A stretch of 64,000 nucleotides of DNA from Pseudomonadota bacterium (lineage in GTDB: Bacteria > Pseudomonadota > Gammaproteobacteria > Enterobacterales > Enterobacteriaceae): NCBI GenBank assembly GCA_018261615.1, contig JAGTSE010000016.1, forward strand, positions 1 through 64,000. The letters run 5' to 3'. The notes below the pieces were generated by a model. The model was not told the DNA's origin, did not search any database, and saw only the letters and a program-made list of their open reading frames with translations. The translations under genes were made by a program, and so were the position numbers. Positions 57,491 to 64,000 of this stretch are shown piece after piece. How positions within the stretch are numbered: position 1 is the stretch's first letter; each line of letters opens with the position of its first letter.

Positions 57491-60400
57491 TCAGCTGATG
57501 ATGGTGTAACGGATATGCAGGATAATATCCGTCAGGCTCAGTAGCAGATCCTTCTGGCTGCTGTCAGCCTGAGGAAAACTCAGCGTCAGCATGCCGGCAT
57601 CATTCACCGGGATACCTTCAAAGGGCAGCCAGCGGCTGTCGTTAAAATCCAACTGGAACTGACCGCTGTCGTTCATGCCGTGCGACACCGCCACCGCGTC
57701 ACATCCCCGGGGCATAGCCACACTGCCGTCATAGCGGAGTACCGCCCGCACATCCTGATAGGGCCCGACCAGCGCCGGCAGGGTGACGCTGATTTGCTTA
57801 ATGCGCTTCGTTTTACCCAGCGAATCCGGATAGTCCCCGTAAATGTTCAGGTCAGAAAGTTTCAGCGTAGCCTGCAGTTGCTTGTCTTTCAGCTTCAGCG
57901 TGTTATCGCCCGTGCCGACCTCACCCGTGCCTTTTGTCACCAGCGTGACCACTTGGTCTGCCAGCGAGAAGGCATCAGAGGACAGCCCGGCATACACCGC
58001 CGACAGGCAGACGGTACGTGTCACCTCTTTCTCGCGCTGGTCATTTTTCAGGTATTCCTGCTCCATCTGCGCCAGGTTCAGCATCAGGGTTTCCCCCGCC
58101 ATCAGACCGGCATACGTTCCCTGCCAGGCGCCGGGACGAATAAAGGTAGTGTTTGTGACGACATCCCATTTATATGCCTCCTGTGCCATCAGGCAGCGGG
58201 ACACAGTCAAGTCGTAGAACTGGTAGTAAATGGCAGCCAGTTTTCCGCGTAGCCAGTTATACAGCGCCTTGCTGGTAAACTTATTCTGCAGGAATGTCAT
58301 CTGCGCCTGTGTCTGCGCCTGCTGGGTTTCAAGGTAGGTTTTCTGCAGCACCGCCCCCTCACGGCGGATGGCAAGGGATGCCAGCTGGGCGTCAATCTGT
58401 TTCACCTCGGACTGCGCAGCATTGCGCTGGATTTCCCACTCCTGGCGCCGGCGACGGTACATCTCAGACTGGCTGATGCGCTCGGCGGCAGTGCGTGAGG
58501 CCGCCGCACCAATCTCAATACCCGTCCCCACAGCACGGGCGATGGAGCCATACCGACTGCCACCAAACGCCATACCATAAATATTGGGCACCGCATCCAG
58601 ACCTGCGGCAACGGTATAAGAGACCGTGGCGGTGGTGGACAGTACCGATGCAGAAAGCGCCAGGTCCATCGCCTGTTTTTCTCCGGTGTTAACATCCTCG
58701 TCGTACAACACGGTGTAGCTGTCAAGGCGGGACAGTGCCCCGACCCGGCTCTCTTCCAGCGCCGCCTTATCCGCATCAATCTCGCTGAGAGTGCTGTTCT
58801 GCAGGGCAATGGACTGCAGCACCAGTGTGCTACCCTGGGTCTGCAGCAGTTCAGACAGCGCCTCCGCATCCTGGCGCTCGGTGATACTGAGTAGAGTGCT
58901 ACCAAACTGGGTCAACTGGCTGACCATGCCCCGGGCGCTTTCCAGCATCACCGGGAAGCGGTACAGCGGCATGACGGCTGCCGGCAGATCCCTTCCGCCT
59001 TGAGAAGCCATCACGGCGGCGCTCAGCAGCGCAGCCGGATCAGCCGGGGCGGCGTAAACAGGCAGGGACAGCGGATTACCGTCGATGGAGAGGTTATGAC
59101 GCAGGTTATAGAGCCGCTGGGCCAGGGTCTGCCAGTACCCGGCGAGCTTCGCGTTCTGCTGCGGCAGGAACAGGGCGGTCAGGGAGTTCGCGGTGCGTAA
59201 TTCTCCGGCGGTAACCTGCTGGCGTACCGCCATCAAGGCCTGCTGGGTGCGGCTCTGCGTGGTTTTGTCTGCCGCATCGGTCAGGCGCGGGCTGGACCAA
59301 CCCGAATCCTGAGACAGATATGGCTCACCGCCCAGAGTGTCCAGCGCCTGAACGTACCACATTTTGGCTTCATTCAGGGTATCACGCTCCAGTTGCCGGT
59401 AGGCCGTGTCGCCACGGGCAATCAGCAGATCCAGATAAGACATAAAGGTGGCAACTTTGTAGTGCATCGGATCGGCCTGCGCCACAGCGTCCGGGTCGAC
59501 GGAATCCAGCGGGTTGGCATGCCAGGTGGTATCATCCTCCAGCGGGCGCACGTTCCAGGTGTAAGGTGCCGGCTGGCCATGCACCAGATAGCCGTCCGGG
59601 TTCCAGATATATTTAAGCCACCGGGTGGCTTCGGTAAACTGGTTTTCACTAAGCAGGCGCTTAAATACCATCATCGGGACATAGTAGAACATCTCCCAGA
59701 AGTAGAGGGCATTCGCTCCGCTGAAATCCATCGGCTCGGTGATTGCCTCTGAGATATACACATCAACATCCCGAACATCGGAATGATCCTTGATGGGCGA
59801 GAACTTCGTTAACGACAAGGCACCATTGATATCGACAAACGTTCCCTGAAGATATTCACCTTTTTCACAAAATAAGAACAGATCAAGCCCAGCATTTCTG
59901 TCAAACGGAAAGTGAAATATGACTGAATTTTGTTGTGTTGGTATAAAAAGAGTGACGGACTGTTTTTCATCATTCAGTAAGCCAGACCAGAAAGTATATT
60001 TGGAATTAAAATTACCGCCTGTATCATTATTGGCAACTTTCAAAACAATTTTTCGGTTATTGCCATGCACATTTTTATCATAAGCCGGAATAGTTATATC
60101 AACATAACTACCTGTACCCAGTTTTGGCTCCGGCAGCTGCTGCGTTTCCATTGACAGAATACTGTTCAGCCCCTGGTTCGCCCGCGCTACCAGTTGTTTT
60201 GCAAAAAGCGTGTTCACCCTGATGCGGTAAGCACCATACTGCAGATACTGGGCGCTTTCCGCCGTTTTATTCAGCGAAATAAGCGGCATATTGCTCTCAT
60301 CCACGCGGGTCAGGGTGATTTTGAACGTTTCACTACCCAGTGAACGACCATCGCCGGCGGGAGCACTAGCTTTCAGGGTAAAAACAATCTCAGCCTTGTT

Positions 60401-63400
60401 ATTACTGAAATCACTCAGGGGAACGCTGACTGATTTGCCATTGAAACGGAACAGTGATTCATCCAGGCTGTACTTTGAACACCCATCTGCTGTAAAAACT
60501 TCATTATTGACAGTAAGTTTCACATCCCAGGATTTTATATTGGTATTGATTTTCTTGAAATCACCGAACATTAATTCAACCGGAGTAGTATTCCAACGGT
60601 AACCTGGTGACATATAGGCGTAAAAATAGTTTTGTAATTTTATGGCACCATCATTACTAATCCATTGTTTTCCGGTATTACCGTTCACATTAAAAACAGA
60701 AGGCCAAAATCTCGTCGCTGGGTGGTCTAAGTTGTCAGTTGAAGCAGAATTAAAACCATAAATCCTGTCGCCGCTTATTGGTTTGATGTCATCCAGCACA
60801 CGAATTACGGCCTGATAATTTTTTGTAAATATACACTCAAAATCCCTGCCACTGGCGGTCGCAACAGAGGCTCTCCTCTTTATATTCGGCAGATAAAAGG
60901 TATCACCGATGCTGCTGATACTTTTAATCATATCAACCTGCGTGCGTGAGCGGGTACCTGCATAACCGTTATAAACCACACGGGCAACAGCATTAAAATT
61001 AACCACAGCGTTGTTGTCCTCCACGGACACAGACGTGGCCTTTACACTACCGCCAGACAGGATTGTGTAGTAACCATCCCCCCAGAGGCAGCCAACCTGG
61101 GGTGCACCTGACATGTTTATTGTTGTTTTTCCGGATACAGGCGTGTTCAGCATGACTGAGCCGGTGGTATCCATCTGCTGATAGACGTAGGCTGCTCTTT
61201 TAGCGATATCATCGACAGTGAGTTTTTTAACCTTACCATCATCGGTCAGGATCAGTCCGACCGTGTTGGGCGGTACCGCCTTATAGCTGCCCGCTTTTTT
61301 ATAGAAGTAAACGTAGAGTTTTTCCAGGTCCGCATCCTTTGCGCAGTACATGCCGGTATCATCAATATCCGCCACTGAAGAAAGCGGAAGGAGCGCCTCC
61401 CCGGAAGCCACAGTCACTGGTGCACTCCATGTCCCGTCATGCAGGATATGCGCGTACTTCAGCAGATACTCAACGGATTGTGATGCTGTGCTGCCGTTAG
61501 TGTTCGTGGTGGAAACCTCCCTGCTCTCCACCCAGACCAGATAGAGGCGGGACTGAAATATCACCGGTCGCACCAAGTTGTTGACCGGTGTCAGCGCGAC
61601 AGTAATTTTTTTCCATTCAGTCCACGCACTGGCGGGCAACTTTCCGTCTGACATTTGTTCAATATTTGCCGAGCGCCAGTAATAATCACCGATGGCGGAA
61701 CGCCCCAGAATGTAGGTCGTGCCGACCTTGTCACTGAGACCGTCATGGTAACCGCTGATAACGTCGAGGTTGGCGATGTCCTCAAACCGGGTCATGTAGG
61801 TTTTAAACGCATCTTCCACGGTATCAACTGTCAGTTGGCTCTGGCTGAGCGTCTGCAGCATTTCATCCATCATCCCGGTCTGTCCGGTGCGCAGTGTCGG
61901 GTCAACGTAGTTTTCTGGGTAGTAGACCAGTTCCGACACGCCCGCCCAGGTGCTGTAACGCTTGTTATACGCGTCCCAGTCACGGGTAAAGAAATCTTTC
62001 GATTTCACCGCGTTCACCGACCCCTCTTCCTGGTCGCTCAGCGCCCGGTTCACGTACAGCTGCACGCTGGCAGTGGCTTCCGCGATACGGGTGGTTTTAA
62101 TCTGTGCGGAGACCTGATTGTCAATCAACAGCCAGTTGTAAAGGCTGTCACGGTCGGTTGCCCATTCCGGGGCGATATTTTTGATAACGTACGCACTGGC
62201 GGCAGCGCTGGTTGCCTCCTCCAGCATGCACTGAAGCTGCCCGGTCTGCCGCGTGTTCAGTCCGGCCTGCAGGACATGGCTGGTGGCCACCCATTCAGCA
62301 TACGGCGAAGACGGGGTGAGTTTTATCAGGGCTGCCACATCTGCTGGTGTGATATGCAGGGTGGCGGCAACATCCATCCATTGCAGGGCACCGCGCAACC
62401 CGGCCCAGTTGTAAAAATACGTGTACCCGGAGCACTGTGCCAGTGCCTGTGTGAGCGCCTGTTCATCAAGGTTCAGCGCCATCGCCACTGTTTTTACGGT
62501 CAGGTTATTTTTAGATGAACCACGTCCGCTGAGTGAGGTGAGGATTTCCGTGGCACAAGTTCCGCAGCGCGCCAGAAGAGCGTGCAGCTGCGCCAGGTCA
62601 TACAACGTGCCGATATCATGGTTCAGCACGGTAGCGTCCCTGGTGATTACGGTGGGATGGTTCACTGTCCATGCCAGTTCGGCCGAGCTCAGGCCGGTGT
62701 TGCGCACAAATAGGGCCAACTGACCCATTACCTGGCACCAAGATACCAGACTGGCGGTTTCATTGTCCGTCCGGTGGTTTTTGTCGACCAGTGCCAGAAA
62801 AGCGGCAACCGTCAGGTCCTGCGGCTTCAGCTGGCTCAGCCACTGAAGGATAGCCGCCGCCGTTTCAGCTGAATCAAGCTGCATGGTGGCCGCAATAAAA
62901 GGGGCCACCGCCGTTATCAGCGCCGCCTCTTCGGCCCTCAGGTCCTGGCCGGAGAGTCCGTTTTTCAGTGTGGTGACCAGGTTTTCAATGTCCGGCGACA
63001 GTGTGGTACTGAAGCGGTCAGTCAACATCAGATACAGGTCACTGACCGTCCAGTTCATCTCCTTCAGCCACCGGGTGTGCTGGTCAGTAAAGCCAGCGAG
63101 CGTTGACAGTTCCGTACCGGATAAGCTGCCAGCAGGTACTGAAGCGTAAGGCGAAACGGACAGCAGCGCCGCCAGTCCGGTGACGCTCAGGTCGTTCACA
63201 TCTGCCAGCAGTTTCAGCCGGTACAGAGCCGACAGGTTATCAATCGTACAGGCAAAGTCTCCCGGCGTGCGGCCCCGGACCAGCATCCAGAGCGTGTACA
63301 GTTCCGTATCACTAACCCCAAAAGCACGCTTCATCACGCCAGTACGGAAGGTGTCGGTGACCTCAGCCGGGGCCAGCTTAATGATGCTGCCGTCAGCAGA

Positions 63401-64000
63401 AAACTCGGTGCCATTCAGCATCGGCGTGTTAAACAGACGAGTAAAGGCGCTGGCTTGATTGTCGTGCGCTATCCGCCCGACAGACGCACCGGCAAGCACC
63501 AGTGCGGCAGATACATCAATGCCGTAGCACCGCATATAATAGTTCACCCGGAACAGCTGGCTGAGCACGTCTTCGGTGATGCTCAGGTCGCTGTTATTGC
63601 TTTCGATGATGGCAAGGATATCTGACGGGGCAATACCGGTGGCTTTGTAGAGACGGATAAGTTTGTTTAATTTAAGCAGGAAGATATCAAAGGGAAAACT
63701 GCTGATATCATAATTAACATGGGCGTAATATCCCCCACCCAAACGGGTAACGCCGATATTAACAGTTTTTTTGATCTGTTCGTCAGATAAAGTAACCGGC
63801 AGGCTGATAGGGACACCGCTTTTAACATCAAAATTTTCACTGCTAAATATGTCTTTGGAGCCATATCCGTTGGTCCCCACCTGCATGGAACCCGTTCTGG
63901 CGTTATCCACAATAGTGAAGTTAAAAAAATAGTTATTTACACCTGTAGGGACGAGTTCAGCATACCCAAACTGATAAGAATTCCCCCCAGAAGTTCGCCG
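57491..64000 (-). CDS. tcdA: Insecticidal toxin complex TcA component (5' end outside the window)
   Basis: At least 2170 codons; the frame is open to the window edge at 64000, so a GTG at 63910 is not the true start. Full-length TcA proteins have about 2300-2500 residues, so roughly 150-350 are missing. The N-terminal part present is the VRP1-like helical shell (FDIFLLKLNKLIRLYKATGI; VNYYMRCYGIDVSAALVL). The middle (about 59.75-61.0 kb) is AT-rich and probably holds receptor-binding domains. The C-terminal part has the neuraminidase-like/TcB-binding domains, the pore-forming helix region (ESRVGALSRLDSYTVLYDED onward) and the family end SLTDIILHIRYTI. TcA pentamers bind the cell, form the channel and pass the TcC toxin through. 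Confidence 0.93.
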   Translation of the reverse strand, partial: RRTSGGNSYQFGYAELVPTGVNNYFFNFTIVDNARTGSMQVGTNGYGSKDIFSSENFDVKSGVPISLPVTLSDEQIKKTVNIGVTRLGGGYYAHVNYDISSFPFDIFLLKLNKLIRLYKATGIAPSDILAIIESNNSDLSITEDVLSQLFRVNYYMRCYGIDVSAALVLAGASVGRIAHDNQASAFTRLFNTPMLNGTEFSADGSIIKLAPAEVTDTFRTGVMKRAFGVSDTELYTLWMLVRGRTPGDFACTIDNLSALYRLKLLADVNDLSVTGLAALLSVSPYASVPAGSLSGTELSTLAGFTDQHTRWLKEMNWTVSDLYLMLTDRFSTTLSPDIENLVTTLKNGLSGQDLRAEEAALITAVAPFIAATMQLDSAETAAAILQWLSQLKPQDLTVAAFLALVDKNHRTDNETASLVSWCQVMGQLALFVRNTGLSSAELAWTVNHPTVITRDATVLNHDIGTLYDLAQLHALLARCGTCATEILTSLSGRGSSKNNLTVKTVAMALNLDEQALTQALAQCSGYTYFYNWAGLRGALQWMDVAATLHITPADVAALIKLTPSSPYAEWVATSHVLQAGLNTRQTGQLQCMLEEATSAAASAYVIKNIAPEWATDRDSLYNWLLIDNQVSAQIKTTRIAEATASVQLYVNRALSDQEEGSVNAVKSKDFFTRDWDAYNKRYSTWAGVSELVYYPENYVDPTLRTGQTGMMDEMLQTLSQSQLTVDTVEDAFKTYMTRFEDIANLDVISGYHDGLSDKVGTTYILGRSAIGDYYWRSANIEQMSDGKLPASAWTEWKKITVALTPVNNLVRPVIFQSRLYLVWVESREVSTTNTNGSTASQSVEYLLKYAHILHDGTWSAPVTVASGEALLPLSSVADIDDTGMYCAKDADLEKLYVYFYKKAGSYKAVPPNTVGLILTDDGKVKKLTVDDIAKRAAYVYQQMDTTGSVMLNTPVSGKTTINMSGAPQVGCLWGDGYYTILSGGSVKATSVSVEDNNAVVNFNAVARVVYNGYAGTRSRTQVDMIKSISSIGDTFYLPNIKRRASVATASGRDFECIFTKNYQAVIRVLDDIKPISGDRIYGFNSASTDNLDHPATRFWPSVFNVNGNTGKQWISNDGAIKLQNYFYAYMSPGYRWNTTPVELMFGDFKKINTNIKSWDVKLTVNNEVFTADGCSKYSLDESLFRFNGKSVSVPLSDFSNNKAEIVFTLKASAPAGDGRSLGSETFKITLTRVDESNMPLISLNKTAESAQYLQYGAYRIRVNTLFAKQLVARANQGLNSILSMETQQLPEPKLGTGSYVDITIPAYDKNVHGNNRKIVLKVANNDTGGNFNSKYTFWSGLLNDEKQSVTLFIPTQQNSVIFHFPFDRNAGLDLFLFCEKGEYLQGTFVDINGALSLTKFSPIKDHSDVRDVDVYISEAITEPMDFSGANALYFWEMFYYVPMMVFKRLLSENQFTEATRWLKYIWNPDGYLVHGQPAPYTWNVRPLEDDTTWHANPLDSVDPDAVAQADPMHYKVATFMSYLDLLIARGDTAYRQLERDTLNEAKMWYVQALDTLGGEPYLSQDSGWSSPRLTDAADKTTQSRTQQALMAVRQQVTAGELRTANSLTALFLPQQNAKLAGYWQTLAQRLYNLRHNLSIDGNPLSLPVYAAPADPAALLSAAVMASQGGRDLPAAVMPLYRFPVMLESARGMVSQLTQFGSTLLSITERQDAEALSELLQTQGSTLVLQSIALQNSTLSEIDADKAALEESRVGALSRLDSYTVLYDEDVNTGEKQAMDLALSASVLSTTATVSYTVAAGLDAVPNIYGMAFGGSRYGSIARAVGTGIEIGAAASRTAAERISQSEMYRRRRQEWEIQRNAAQSEVKQIDAQLASLAIRREGAVLQKTYLETQQAQTQAQMTFLQNKFTSKALYNWLRGKLAAIYYQFYDLTVSRCLMAQEAYKWDVVTNTTFIRPGAWQGTYAGLMAGETLMLNLAQMEQEYLKNDQREKEVTRTVCLSAVYAGLSSDAFSLADQVVTLVTKGTGEVGTGDNTLKLKDKQLQATLKLSDLNIYGDYPDSLGKTKRIKQISVTLPALVGPYQDVRAVLRYDGSVAMPRGCDAVAVSHGMNDSGQFQLDFNDSRWLPFEGIPVNDAGMLTLSFPQADSSQKDLLLSLTDIILHIRYTIIS

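Noticed and set aside
57491..63910. GTG at 63910 as the start of the TcA gene
   Set aside because: The frame continues without a stop to the window edge and encodes protein-like sequence (YFFNFTIVDNARTGS), so the gene is truncated by the window.

Overview
The window is chromosomal DNA of an Enterobacteriaceae species, probably near Klebsiella, Enterobacter or Kosakonia. The evidence is core genes with near-E. coli protein sequences in familiar order: yidE, yidP-glvC-glvG, yidH-yidG-yidF, emrD, ivbL-ilvB-ilvN, yicN-nepI-yicL. A genus cannot be fixed from this alone.

Region 1 (1-24.2 kb) is mostly core metabolism and transport. It holds an alpha-glucoside PTS (glvC) with its GH4 phospho-glucosidase and GntR regulator, two small membrane proteins, a radical-SAM maturase-like protein lacking key residues, D-serine dehydratase, a secreted GH5-like protein, drug and metabolite exporters, and the attenuator-controlled acetohydroxy acid synthase I operon. 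It ends with a five-gene beta-glucoside operon (PTS IIB, IIC, GH1 phospho-beta-glucosidase, IIA, LamB-type porin) divergent from a LacI regulator that has clear palindromic operators.

Region 2 (24.2-37 kb) is accessory. A 4.7-kb Tn3-derived element (24526-29251) has 38-bp inverted repeats and a perfect 5-bp target duplication. Its transposase is decayed. Its cargo looks like a type VI secretion set: a PAAR-like protein, a PAAR-DUF2235 lipase effector and a DUF2931 lipoprotein that is the likely immunity protein. An intact IS4-family element with its own target duplication is nested inside. Beyond it lie a nitroreductase/LysR pair, several gene relics, a WYL regulator, a membrane-anchored AraC regulator convergent with an exported hydrolase, and a DapA-family aldolase.

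Region 3 (37-46.1 kb) is an AT-flanked chaperone-usher fimbrial operon: major pilin, second pilin, chaperone, usher, two-domain adhesin, third pilin. Its last gene encodes a PglL/WaaL-type O-oligosaccharyltransferase/ligase, which suggests glycosylated chaperone-usher fimbriae. Upstream there are GATC sites in pap-like sequence context and a small unknown ORF.

Region 4 (46.1-64 kb) has an AbrB-family membrane protein, a LuxR-type regulator, insertion-sequence debris and a three-gene insecticidal toxin complex on the minus strand: tcA (5' end outside the window), tcB, and tcC with an ADP-ribosyltransferase-like C-terminal cartridge. Both Tc intergenic gaps contain perfect GC-rich hairpins. No CRISPR array, rRNA or tRNA gene was seen.
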